DNA of 64,000 nt. It comes from Erythrobacter sp. KY5. Lineage in GTDB: Bacteria > Pseudomonadota > Alphaproteobacteria > Sphingomonadales > Sphingomonadaceae. Positions 45,726 through 53,688 of this stretch are shown piece by piece. The position numbers were made by a program, and so were the translations under genes. Numbering within the stretch: position 1 is the stretch's first letter; each line of letters begins with the position of its first letter. Under the pieces are notes generated by a model that did no database searches, was not told the origin of the DNA, and saw nothing but the letters and a program-made list of their open reading frames with translations. The stretch lies in the NCBI RefSeq assembly GCF_003264115.1, contig NZ_CP021912.1, forward strand, positions 2,029,001-2,093,000, read 5' to 3'.

Positions 45726-47929
45726 TGGCCGATTTCCTGCTCGAATTGCGCTGCGAGGAAATTCCGGCGCGTATGCAAGCTGGTGCGCGCAAGGAACTCG
45801 ACAAGCTGTTCCGCCGCGAAATGGAAGCCGCCGGTGTCGCGATTGGCGAGCTCATCATCTGGTCCACCCCGCGCCGCCTTGCGCTGATTGCGCGGGACCT
45901 GCCGAAAGAGACAGACGCCGTGCGCGAAGAGGCCAAGGGCCCTCCGGTCGGCGCGCCCGATCAGGCGGTCGATGGCTTCTGCCGCAAGAACGGCGTGACC
46001 CGAGATCAGCTCGAAGAACGCGAGGTCAAGGGCCGCGCGACTTGGTTCGCCGTGATCGAAAGGCCGGGTCAGGCTGTCGCCGACCTCCTCGCCGCAGCGA
46101 TCCCGACGATCATCGGCGATTTCTCATGGCCCAAGTCGATGCGCTGGGGTGATGCCTCGATCAGCAGCGAGAGCACGCGCTGGGTGCGCCCGCTTTCGGG
46201 CATTGTCGCACTGCTTGATGGCGAAGTCGTTCCGTGCGTCACAGATGGCATGGCAAGCGGGCGGGTCACGTTTGGCCACCGTTTCCACTCGGACGGCGGT
46301 ATCGCAATTGACGATGCCGACGACTACGCATCGCGCCTGCGCGACGAATACGTGATCGTCGACCACGAGGAACGCGCGAGCATCATCCGCGATGGCGCGA
46401 GTAAGGCGGCTGCGGACGCTGGCCTCAAGCTGGTCGAAGACGAAGGGCTGGTGATCGAGAACGCTGGCCTTACCGAATGGCCGGTTCCGCTGCTGGGCCG
46501 TTTCGACGAGGCTTTCCTCGACGTGCCGCCCGAGGTCATCCAGCTCACCGCCCGCGTGAACCAGAAGTATTTCGTGTGCGAGGACGCTGACGGCAAACTC
46601 GCGAACGCTTTCATCTGCACTGCAAACCTGGCTTCGGTCGATCCGGCAGTGGTAGTCGACGGCAACCGCAAGGTCCTCGCCGCGCGGTTGGCGGATGCGC
46701 GGTTCTTTTGGGAATTGGACCAGAAGAAAACCCTCGCCGAACACGCCAAGGGGCTGGAGCGGATCACCTTCCATGAAAAGCTGGGCACGGTGGCCGACAA
46801 GGTGGACCGGGTCGCGAAGCTGGCGCGGTGGTTGGTCGAAGAGGATATCGTCACCCCGGACTTGATCCGGCGTCCCGCTACTTCCGACATCGCAGACGAA
46901 AAGCGGGACCCCGGCTCGGGGGCCGGGGTGACGAAAGAGGAACTGGCTGACCTGGCCGAACAGGCTGCGCGGTTGTGCAAGGCCGATCTCGTCACCGAAA
47001 TGGTTGGCGAGTTTCCGGAGCTGCAGGGGTTGATGGGCGGGTATTACGCCGAGAAGGAAGGTCAACCGCAAGAAGTCTCTGACGCCATACGTGATCACTA
47101 CAAGCCGGTTGGGCAGGGTGATGAAGTGCCGACTACGCCGGTGACTGTGGCGGTATCACTGGCGGACAAGATGGACACGTTGATGTGCTTCTTCGCAATT
47201 GATGAGAAGCCCACGGGATCGAAAGACCCGTTTGCCCTCCGCAGAGCCGCACTTGCGGTGATTCGCACGACCTTAGAGAACGGCCTGCGCTTCAGCGTCG
47301 ATGACACATTTGAATACATGACGGCAGTGGTCGGATTCGACCGTGATAAATCACAAGAGTCGATTGAGAAGCAAGCACTCAAAGACGACATTGCTTCTGA
47401 TCTTTTCTCAGAGATTGCTTCTGGAAGAGCAGGTTTGCACTGGTTCATTCTCGAGCGCTTCAACGTTCAGCAACGCGCCGAGGGAATCCGACACGATATC
47501 ATAGAAGCGGCATTTAATGGCCGTGATGATGATCTTGTTAGACTTCGACAAAAGTCAAATGAACTTCAAGCCTTCGTCGAAACCGAAAACGGCACCAACC
47601 TTCTCGCCGGCTACAAACGCGCGGCCAACATCCTGAAGAAAGAGGAGTGGGAAACGAAAGAGGTTTCCTACTCGCCCGAACCTGCCGAAAAGGCTCTGAT
47701 CGATGCGCTCGATGCTGCCGCGCCCAAAGCCGCCGCCGCAGTCAGTGAAGAGCGTTTCGAGGATGCCATGGCGGCGCTTGCAACCCTGCGCGCGCCTATT
47801 GACGCTTTCTTCGGCGGGGTGACGGTCAATGACGATGACGAGAACAAACGCGCCGCTCGCCTCGACCTGCTCGCCCGCTTCACGTCAGCCGTTGGCCAAG
47901 TCGCCGATTTCAGCCGGATCGAAGGCTGA
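45725..47929 (+). CDS. glyS: Glycyl-tRNA synthetase beta subunit (with in-frame repeat insertion)
   Basis: GlyS is the large subunit with tRNA-binding and HD/anticodon-binding domains. The 734-residue product has the family start ADFLLELRCEEIPARMQ, VRPLSGIVALLDGEVVP, ITFHEKLGTVADKVDRVAKL, KADLVTEMVGEFPELQGLMGGYYA (quoted in part) and GSKDPFALRRAALAVIR. Residues about 376-403 are encoded by a palindromic repetitive element and read IVTPDLIRRPATSDIADEKR onward, which is foreign to the family. Codons in about 47200-47580 have markedly lower GC than the rest. The element keeps the frame, so the protein is probably functional. Confidence 0.95.
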   Translation: MADFLLELRCEEIPARMQAGARKELDKLFRREMEAAGVAIGELIIWSTPRRLALIARDLPKETDAVREEAKGPPVGAPDQAVDGFCRKNGVTRDQLEEREVKGRATWFAVIERPGQAVADLLAAAIPTIIGDFSWPKSMRWGDASISSESTRWVRPLSGIVALLDGEVVPCVTDGMASGRVTFGHRFHSDGGIAIDDADDYASRLRDEYVIVDHEERASIIRDGASKAAADAGLKLVEDEGLVIENAGLTEWPVPLLGRFDEAFLDVPPEVIQLTARVNQKYFVCEDADGKLANAFICTANLASVDPAVVVDGNRKVLAARLADARFFWELDQKKTLAEHAKGLERITFHEKLGTVADKVDRVAKLARWLVEEDIVTPDLIRRPATSDIADEKRDPGSGAGVTKEELADLAEQAARLCKADLVTEMVGEFPELQGLMGGYYAEKEGQPQEVSDAIRDHYKPVGQGDEVPTTPVTVAVSLADKMDTLMCFFAIDEKPTGSKDPFALRRAALAVIRTTLENGLRFSVDDTFEYMTAVVGFDRDKSQESIEKQALKDDIASDLFSEIASGRAGLHWFILERFNVQQRAEGIRHDIIEAAFNGRDDDLVRLRQKSNELQAFVETENGTNLLAGYKRAANILKKEEWETKEVSYSPEPAEKALIDALDAAAPKAAAAVSEERFEDAMAALATLRAPIDAFFGGVTVNDDDENKRAARLDLLARFTSAVGQVADFSRIEG
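46850..46932. repeat. Palindromic repetitive element inside glyS
   Basis: Two imperfectly complementary arms, 46850-46879 (starting GTCACCCCGGACTTGATCC) and 46902-46932 (ending GGCCGGGGTGAC), enclose a 22-base loop. The terminal 10 bases and the inner GTCCCGCT/AGCGGGAC segments pair perfectly. The sequence is of the kind dispersed through sphingomonad genomes between genes, recognisable by its translation HPGPRAGV / TPDQVRGD on the other strand. Here it lies within a coding region and is translated. Confidence 0.8.
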
Positions 47930-47985
47930 GCCCATGGCGGTTTCGGACCTTTTCGCGCAGCTGCCGGTTTTTCTCTCAGGACCGT

Positions 47986-48018
47986 GTAACATGCGGTCCA
48001 TGTTACCCTGTAACACGA
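47986..48018. promoter_or_regulatory. Inverted repeat GTAACATG-N5-CATGTTAC before ppdK
   Basis: Perfect 8-bp arms at 47986-47993 and 47999-48006 are followed by a third half-site (TGTAACA at 48009-48015). The group ends about 22 bases before the ppdK ATG at 48038, where a repressor would block initiation. The half-site resembles the palindrome at 31866-31879. Confidence 0.45.
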
Positions 48019-48037
48019 CCCCACAAAGGGCCTTTCT

Positions 48038-50704
48038 ATGACCACCACCGTGTACCCTTTCGGCGGAGCCGCCGCTCACGATGACCCTCGCCAGCGGGAC
48101 AAGACGATCACGGGAGGCAAGGGCGCGAACCTGGCGGAGATGGCTTCGATCGGTCTGCCGGTACCTCCGGGCTTCACCATCACCACCGAGGAAAGCGTGC
48201 GCTATCTGCAAGACGGTGAGGAATTCCGCGAAGAACTGCGCGGCGAGGTGACGGAAGCGCTCGCTCATATCGAGGCGTCGGTTGGCAAGACCTTCGGCAA
48301 TGCAGCCGATCCGCTGCTCGTGTCGGTCCGATCGGGCGCACGTGTGTCGATGCCGGGGATGATGGACACCGTGCTGAACCTTGGCCTTAACGACGACACG
48401 GTCGAAGGCCTTGCCAAGACCAGCGGAGACGACCGCTTCGCATGGGATAGCTATCGCCGTTTCATCCAGATGTACTCGGACGTTGTGCTGGGCCTCGATC
48501 ACGGCCTGTTCGAAGAGGCGCTGGAAATCGTCAAGGAAGACAACGGCTTCTACAACGACACCGAACTCAGCGCCGACGACTGGCGAGGGATCGTCGGCCA
48601 GTTCAAGGGCATCGTTGACGAAGAGCTTGGCAAGCCGTTCCCGCAGGATGTGAACGAACAGCTATGGGGCGCGATCCGCGCCGTGTTCGACAGCTGGGAT
48701 TCGGACCGCGCCAAGGTCTATCGCCGCCTCAACGACATCCCCGCCGACTGGGGCACGGCAGTAAACGTGCAAGCGATGGTGTTCGGCAATATGGGCGAAA
48801 CCAGCGCCACCGGCGTCGCCTTCACCCGCGATCCCGCCACCGGTGAGCGCGCATATTACGGCGAGTACCTCATCAACGCACAGGGCGAGGACGTGGTCGC
48901 CGGCATTCGCACGCCGCAATATCTGACCAAGGCTGCGCGCGATGCGGCGGGGGCAAAGCCGCTGTCGATGGAAGAGGCAATGCCGGATGCTTATGGCGAG
49001 CTTGCCCGCGTGTTCGACTTGCTTGAGGGTCACTACAAGGACATGCAGGACATCGAGTTCACCGTCGAGCGCGGCAAGCTCTGGATGCTTCAAACCCGCT
49101 CGGGCAAACGCACGGCGAAAGCAGCGCTCAAGATGGCGGTCGATATGGAAGGCGAAGGCCTGATCGATCGCGAGGAGGCGGTTCGCCGCGTCGATCCCAT
49201 GGCGCTGGATCAACTGCTCCACCCGACGCTTGACCCCGATGCACCGCGCGATGTGCTTGTCACCGGCCTGCCTGCGTCGCCGGGCGCTGCTGCCGGCAAG
49301 ATCGTGCTCGATGCTGATACGGCGGAGCAGTGGGCGAACCGCGGTGACAAGGTCATCCTTGTCCGCGTCGAAACCAGCCCGGAAGACATCCACGGCATGC
49401 ACGCCGCGCAAGGCATCCTGACCGCGCGTGGCGGCATGACGTCACACGCCGCCGTTGTCGCTCGCGGCATGGGTCGTCCGTGCGTATCGGGCGCAAGCGG
49501 CGTGTCGATAGATCGCAAGAGCCGGACCCTTCGGATCGGATCAACCGAGATGAAGGAGGGTGACGAGATCACCCTTGATGGCGCAAACGGCCAGGTGATG
49601 ATGGGTATCGTACCGACGGTCGAACCCGAACTTGCGGGCGACTTCGGTGTTCTGATGGAGTGGGCCGACGCGCTGCGCCGCATGGGTGTGCGCACCAACG
49701 CGGAGACTCCGGCGGACTGCGCGATGGCTCGCCAATTCGGCGCAGAGGGCATCGGCCTTTGCCGGACCGAGCACATGTTCTTCGACGCCTCACGCATCAG
49801 CGCGGTGCGCCAGATGATCCTTGCCGAAGACGAGCGCGGACGTCGAAAGGCGCTCGACATGCTGCTGCCTGAGCAGCGCGCGGACTTCACAGCGATCTTC
49901 GAAGCGATGGCGGGGCTGCCTTGTACGATCCGCCTTCTCGATCCGCCGCTGCACGAGTTCCTCCCCACGCAAGACGCCGAATTCGAGGATCTCGCCGATG
50001 CTACGGGGCTGGGCGTCGATCACCTAAAGCGCCGCGCGGGCGAGTTGCACGAATTCAACCCGATGCTGGGCCATCGCGGCTGTCGTCTGGGGATCACCTA
50101 TCCCGAAATCTACGAGATGCAGGCGCGCGCCATCTTCGAGGCGGCGTGCGACGTGGAAGCCGCAAGCGGCGAAGCGCCAATCCCAGAAGTGATGATCCCG
50201 CTGGTCGCAACCAAGCGCGAGCTTCAGCTGTTGCGCGCTCTGGTGGACAAGGTTGCTGCGGAGGTCTTCGCAGAGAAGGGCGCTAGGGTCGAGTATCTGG
50301 TGGGAACCATGATCGAATTGCCGCGCGCCGCGCTGATGGCGGGCGAGATCGCGGAAGAGGGCGCGTTCTTCAGCTTCGGAACGAACGACCTGACCCAGAC
50401 CACGCTGGGTGTGAGCCGCGACGATTCGGCACGCTTCCTTGCACCTTACGTCGACAAAGGTATCTTCCCGCGCGATCCGTTCGTCAGCCTCGACATTGAC
50501 GGCGTTGGTCAGTTGGTGGAGCTGGCAGCGGAGCGGGGCAGGGCCACGCGTGCCGACATCAAGCTAGGCATCTGCGGAGAGCATGGCGGCGACCCGGCTT
50601 CGATCGCATTCTGCGAGAAGGTTGGCCTCGACTATGTCAGTGCATCACCATACCGCGTGCCAATCGCCAGACTAGCCGCGGCGCAGGCAGCGCTGAAAGG
50701 TTAG
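48038..50704 (+). CDS. ppdK: Pyruvate, phosphate dikinase
   Basis: PpdK interconverts pyruvate, ATP and phosphate with phosphoenolpyruvate, AMP and pyrophosphate. The 888-residue product has the N-terminal ATP-grasp region (KTITGGKGANLAEMASIGLP), the swivelling phosphohistidine domain with GGMTSHAAVVARGMGRPCVSG (His470) in the middle, and the C-terminal PEP-binding barrel with GLCRTEHMFF, MIELPRAALMAGEIAE, FSFGTNDLTQTTLGVSRDD and the catalytic Cys near 846 in GICGEHGGDP. Family length is normal. It supports gluconeogenesis or pyrophosphate-linked glycolysis next to the enolase step elsewhere in the window. Its end overlaps the convergent methyltransferase gene by 4 bases. Confidence 0.97.
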   Translation: MTTTVYPFGGAAAHDDPRQRDKTITGGKGANLAEMASIGLPVPPGFTITTEESVRYLQDGEEFREELRGEVTEALAHIEASVGKTFGNAADPLLVSVRSGARVSMPGMMDTVLNLGLNDDTVEGLAKTSGDDRFAWDSYRRFIQMYSDVVLGLDHGLFEEALEIVKEDNGFYNDTELSADDWRGIVGQFKGIVDEELGKPFPQDVNEQLWGAIRAVFDSWDSDRAKVYRRLNDIPADWGTAVNVQAMVFGNMGETSATGVAFTRDPATGERAYYGEYLINAQGEDVVAGIRTPQYLTKAARDAAGAKPLSMEEAMPDAYGELARVFDLLEGHYKDMQDIEFTVERGKLWMLQTRSGKRTAKAALKMAVDMEGEGLIDREEAVRRVDPMALDQLLHPTLDPDAPRDVLVTGLPASPGAAAGKIVLDADTAEQWANRGDKVILVRVETSPEDIHGMHAAQGILTARGGMTSHAAVVARGMGRPCVSGASGVSIDRKSRTLRIGSTEMKEGDEITLDGANGQVMMGIVPTVEPELAGDFGVLMEWADALRRMGVRTNAETPADCAMARQFGAEGIGLCRTEHMFFDASRISAVRQMILAEDERGRRKALDMLLPEQRADFTAIFEAMAGLPCTIRLLDPPLHEFLPTQDAEFEDLADATGLGVDHLKRRAGELHEFNPMLGHRGCRLGITYPEIYEMQARAIFEAACDVEAASGEAPIPEVMIPLVATKRELQLLRALVDKVAAEVFAEKGARVEYLVGTMIELPRAALMAGEIAEEGAFFSFGTNDLTQTTLGVSRDDSARFLAPYVDKGIFPRDPFVSLDIDGVGQLVELAAERGRATRADIKLGICGEHGGDPASIAFCEKVGLDYVSASPYRVPIARLAAAQAALKG

Positions 50705-51456
50705 CGCCAGCCTGTCAGGACGAGGGTTTCGAAGGTTTCCGTGACCTTCCCGTCCTCGTCTCTCAGGTCATCGAACGCCGCTTCGGCGCGCGCCAGCCAA
50801 TCGCGCGTAAGCTGCGGGGCAGGGGTGTTGAGCGAACGGGTCAGCCCGTGGTCGCGCAAGTCCTCGATCATGCGCCTGAGCGATCCGAAGCGGACATTGA
50901 CGGGATAGCTGTCGACCACCTGCCTCTTGAACAGAGCACGCTCCATGAGGCCTGTCGCACCGCGCAAGTCGACAAGCGGATGCATCCTTGGTGCCGGCCT
51001 GTCAGCGTCTGCTGCAAGCGAGATCTGGCGCAGCGCCGGGAGCGATCCGGAGCCGGGAAACGCCCCGATGAACAGACCTCCTTCCCGCAACGCATTGCGA
51101 GCATGGATCAGCGCACCGGGCAGATCGTTGACGGTGCCGAGGCCCAGCAGGTGCAAGATCAGATCGTAAGCCTCAAAGGCGCTGGGCTTCTCCTCGTCAA
51201 ACTCGCCCAGCTGCATTGTGGTGCAATCAGCGCCTTGCGCCTCAAGCGCTCGCGTCAAGGTGCCGGTTGCATCGCCGACAACCATCGCTCCGCTTGGCTT
51301 GAACCGCATGAAGTCGAGGCGGTCGTCGATGTCATCCGCGACCGTGTCATAGAGATAGCTCGCGCCGGACGCCCTGCTTTGACGAAAGCGAGCGCGGGCC
51401 CATTTTGCAGCAGCCAGTTTGCGATCAAATATGCGGGGAACCTGGGGCGAAGTCAT
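50701..51456 (-). CDS. SAM-dependent methyltransferase (BioC/NDUFAF5-like)
   Basis: The 251-residue product has a class I methyltransferase core. After a helical start (FDRKLAAAKWARARF) the SAM-binding region reads MVVGDATGTLTRALEAQGAD, then AYDLILHLLGLGTVNDLPGA with the post-motif, and NALREGGLFIGAFPGSGSL. The layout is that of the C-terminal methyltransferase part shared by BioC and NDUFAF5 (a complex I assembly protein), the latter being common in alphaproteobacteria. Substrate unknown. It is divergent from comF with a 56-bp gap. Confidence 0.82.
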   Translation of the reverse strand: MTSPQVPRIFDRKLAAAKWARARFRQSRASGASYLYDTVADDIDDRLDFMRFKPSGAMVVGDATGTLTRALEAQGADCTTMQLGEFDEEKPSAFEAYDLILHLLGLGTVNDLPGALIHARNALREGGLFIGAFPGSGSLPALRQISLAADADRPAPRMHPLVDLRGATGLMERALFKRQVVDSYPVNVRFGSLRRMIEDLRDHGLTRSLNTPAPQLTRDWLARAEAAFDDLRDEDGKVTETFETLVLTGWR

Positions 51457-51512
51457 CGCGCGACCCCCTGCCGTGCTTGTGTCTTCGGCGCAAGAGGTGC
51501 AGTCTGCTTTCG

Positions 51513-52280
51513 ATGGGGTGGAGGTCGCAACTCAGCACCAGTCTGAAAGAAGGGCTGAGCCCGGTGGTAGACCTGGTCTACCCGCCGCGATGTCCGTTGT
51601 GCGGGACGGCGCTAGCGTCGCAAAGCGGACTCTGCAGCGAATGCTGGTCCGAGATCGAAGTGCCTGGCGAACCTGCCTGCGAAAGCTGCCAGCGTCCGAT
51701 GGGCTCGGCGGCGGCCTCGAAGTCCACATGTTGCTTTGCCTGCGCGAAAGAGCCGCCGATTCATGACGGCATCATCGCGGCAAGCCTTTATAACGATGCA
51801 TCGCGTAAGCTCATCCTCGCACTGAAGCACGGCGGAAAGATTTCGCTGGCACCGCTTCTGGCAGACCTGATCGCCTCAAGAATGCCTCCTGAAACAGACA
51901 ACATTCCGTTGCTCGTCCCGGTGCCGCTGCATCGCTGGCGATTATGGTCGCGCGGGTTCAATCAGGCGGCGCTGCTTGCAAGCGAGCTTGCCAAGCGTGG
52001 AAAGGGAGAGCTGTTGGTCGACGGGTTGGTTCGATCAAAGCGCACGCCAAGTCTTGGAGGTCTCGGGATCAAAGAGCGCTCCGATGCCTTATCGGGAGCG
52101 ATTGCAGCCCAGAGTGGCGCAAGACCAGTGATCAAAGGCAGGCATGTAATCCTCGTCGATGACGTGCTCACAAGTGGGGCGACAAGCAATGCATGCGCCA
52201 AGGCCTTGATGGACGCGGGGGCAGCATCCGTTCGCGTTGCCTGCTTCGCACGTGTCGCTGATGGCGGCATTTCGGCGTAG
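51513..52280 (+). CDS. ComF-family phosphoribosyltransferase-like protein
   Basis: ComF proteins support natural transformation in several bacteria. From the ATG at 51513 the product has 255 residues. Four cysteine pairs at the N terminus (Cys27/30, Cys41/44, Cys56/59, Cys74/77) form the double zinc-ribbon, followed by the phosphoribosyltransferase fold with VPVPLHRWRLWSRGFNQAAL and the PRPP loop VILVDDVLTSGAT. The frame extends to 51405 without family features. It is the only competence-type gene in the window. Confidence 0.9.
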   Translation: MGWRSQLSTSLKEGLSPVVDLVYPPRCPLCGTALASQSGLCSECWSEIEVPGEPACESCQRPMGSAAASKSTCCFACAKEPPIHDGIIAASLYNDASRKLILALKHGGKISLAPLLADLIASRMPPETDNIPLLVPVPLHRWRLWSRGFNQAALLASELAKRGKGELLVDGLVRSKRTPSLGGLGIKERSDALSGAIAAQSGARPVIKGRHVILVDDVLTSGATSNACAKALMDAGAASVRVACFARVADGGISA

Positions 52281-52304
52281 GGGGTGATCGGGTTTAAGGC
52301 TCTG

Positions 52305-52342
52305 AAAAAGCGAAACGCCCGAGGCCATTAAGACCCCGGGCG
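52305..52342 (-). terminator. Rho-independent terminator on the minus strand between comF and hisI
   Basis: CGCCCGGGG pairs with CCTCGGGCG (52334-52342 with 52316-52324, one G-T pair) around a 9-base loop and is followed on the minus strand by TTTCGCTTTTT. No annotated minus-strand gene lies just upstream, so it points to an unrecognised transcript. On the plus strand no T-run follows, so it does not serve comF. Confidence 0.7.
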
Positions 52343-52512
52343 CCACGTGACGAAATGGTTCAGATCCGCTCTACGAGCTCAGATGGCGACCCCCTAACTT
52401 CGCCATCAGGACCTTGTCCCTCATCGTTCAATCGACCAGTCCAACACCCCGCTGTTGGTTTTGATCGACCACCCCCTGAACCTGACACTTACGCGCCGGT
52501 GTTCGGTGGAAG
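52305..52512 (-). ncRNA. Candidate structured small RNA (about 200 nt)
   Basis: The minus strand between hisI and comF has no convincing gene but folds well. GGTTCAG/CTGAACC (52476-52482 with 52357-52363) closes a region holding CCAACA-TGTTGG (52441-52458) and an 8-bp hairpin GATGGCGA/TCGCCATC (52382-52389, 52400-52407). A strong terminator ends it. A GGAAC element (52540-52544) with CGTT (52521-52524) stands upstream, with 15 bases between them, slightly short for EcfG. The RNA is inferred from structure only. 52281-52654 holds no other feature I can support except a start-less reading frame on the minus strand ending at 52489. Confidence 0.4.
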
Positions 52513-52654
52513 AGCGCCGAAACGCTCAATGACCTCGTTGTTCCACTCAAGTTCATCTTTCGGAAGTCGAAACCTGAGCTTTGTCCTATTTTGATGCGCC
52601 TATGTTGTTATCCTGCAACATTCTGTCGCATGGGACGAACCGCTTGCCGCTGCT

Positions 52655-53086
52655 ATGGACAGATTCCTGATTTTCCGGAGACGATTCTTGCCTGACCCCG
52701 ATTCACTTTCCACCCAACAGATTGAGCAGGGCTCCGTTTTCGCGCCGAAGTTTGACGCCTCAGGGTTGCTCACTTCGGTCGTTATTGATTCGCGAACCAA
52801 GGAAGTGCTCGTGGTGGCGTTCATGAATGCAGAGGCGCTTCAAAAAACGAGGGAGACTGGCAGAGTGCACTTCTGGTCACGTTCGCGCTCGTCGCTTTGG
52901 CTGAAAGGTGAAACGTCGGGTCATTTCCTCTCGGTCGACGAGATTCGGGTGGACTGCGATCAGGATGCTCTGGTGATCTATGCGACGCCAGCGGGGCCGA
53001 CTTGCCATACCGGCGAGAGGAGTTGCTTCTACCGGAAACTCGACCCGACTGCGCCGGATGAAAGGGCATTGTCGCGGGCCCAGTAG
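52655..53086 (+). CDS. hisI: Phosphoribosyl-AMP cyclohydrolase
   Basis: HisI opens the purine ring of phosphoribosyl-AMP in histidine synthesis. The product (143 residues from the ATG at 52655) has the single-domain family: [59 protein letters not shown], the metal-binding DCDQDAL and the C-terminal zinc motif [18 protein letters not shown] stands upstream of an in-frame TTG at 52688, which could be the true start and would remove 11 residues. There is no fused HisE domain. It is not in a histidine operon here. Confidence 0.95.
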   Translation: MDRFLIFRRRFLPDPDSLSTQQIEQGSVFAPKFDASGLLTSVVIDSRTKEVLVVAFMNAEALQKTRETGRVHFWSRSRSSLWLKGETSGHFLSVDEIRVDCDQDALVIYATPAGPTCHTGERSCFYRKLDPTAPDERALSRAQ

Positions 53087-53111
53087 GGCTGGGCTTCCCG
53101 TTCGCGTTAGA

Positions 53112-53131
53112 CCTTGACGTTCACGTAAAGG
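53112..53131. promoter_or_regulatory. Near-perfect dyad (LiuR/MerR-type operator) before the MerR gene
   Basis: CCTTGACGT-TC-ACGTAAAGG is a 20-bp inverted repeat with one mismatch per arm, 17 bases before the ATG at 53149. The ACGT cores and spacing resemble the operators of MerR-family LiuR regulators of branched-chain and fatty-acid degradation genes. It probably binds the adjacent MerR protein. Confidence 0.6.
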
Positions 53132-53148
53132 TAAAGTAGCCATGAGAA

Positions 53149-53634
53149 ATGGCTTCTGCACCTGAACACGATACAAAAGGCACCGGCATCGGTGCTGCCT
53201 CAAAACCGGCGAGTGAAAGACAGCGTCGCAATGGCGCTCATCTCGACCGGCCAGATAAACTCGAACGCGAACAGTTCACGATCTCCGATCTCACTTCAGA
53301 GTTCGGCTGCACCGCACGCGCGCTTCGTTTTTACGAGGATGAAGGTCTTATCAGTCCCGCTCGCGTGGGGTTGACGCGCGTCTACTCAAAGCGTGACCGG
53401 GCGCGCCTTGCTTGGATCATGCGGGCCAAGAATGTCGGGTTTAGCCTTACCGAAATCCGCGAGATGATCGACCTTTACGACCTCGATGATGGGCGTGTCG
53501 AACAGCGCCGGGTAACGGTCGAAAAGTGCAAGGCGCATATCGCCAAGCTCAAGGCCCAGCGCGCCGACATTGACAGTTCGATCAAGGAACTGACCAGTTT
53601 CGTTAGCGAGATTGAACAGCTCAGTCTGGGCTGA
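53149..53634 (+). CDS. MerR-family regulator (LiuR-like)
   Basis: The 161-residue product has a polar N-terminal extension of 40 residues, then the MerR winged helix (FTISDLTSEFGCTARALRFY, EDEGLISPARVGLTRVY with KRDRARLAWIMRAKNVGFSL) and a C-terminal coiled coil. There are no cysteines of the metal-sensing MerR type in the end. It resembles the LiuR/PsrA group that controls acyl-CoA metabolism, and an acyl-CoA dehydrogenase gene follows after 54 bp on the same strand with the dyad at 53112-53131 in front. Autoregulation is likely. Confidence 0.88.
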   Translation: MASAPEHDTKGTGIGAASKPASERQRRNGAHLDRPDKLEREQFTISDLTSEFGCTARALRFYEDEGLISPARVGLTRVYSKRDRARLAWIMRAKNVGFSLTEIREMIDLYDLDDGRVEQRRVTVEKCKAHIAKLKAQRADIDSSIKELTSFVSEIEQLSLG

Positions 53635-53688
53635 TCATTCCGATACACCTTACCCAAGTTAAAACCGCTCAGCACAAGGGATCAATTG

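Noticed and set aside
52355..52594. 79-codon plus-strand frame between comF and hisI
   Set aside because: Low-complexity Ser/Pro-rich translation, no ribosome site, and the region carries hairpins and a minus-strand terminator instead.
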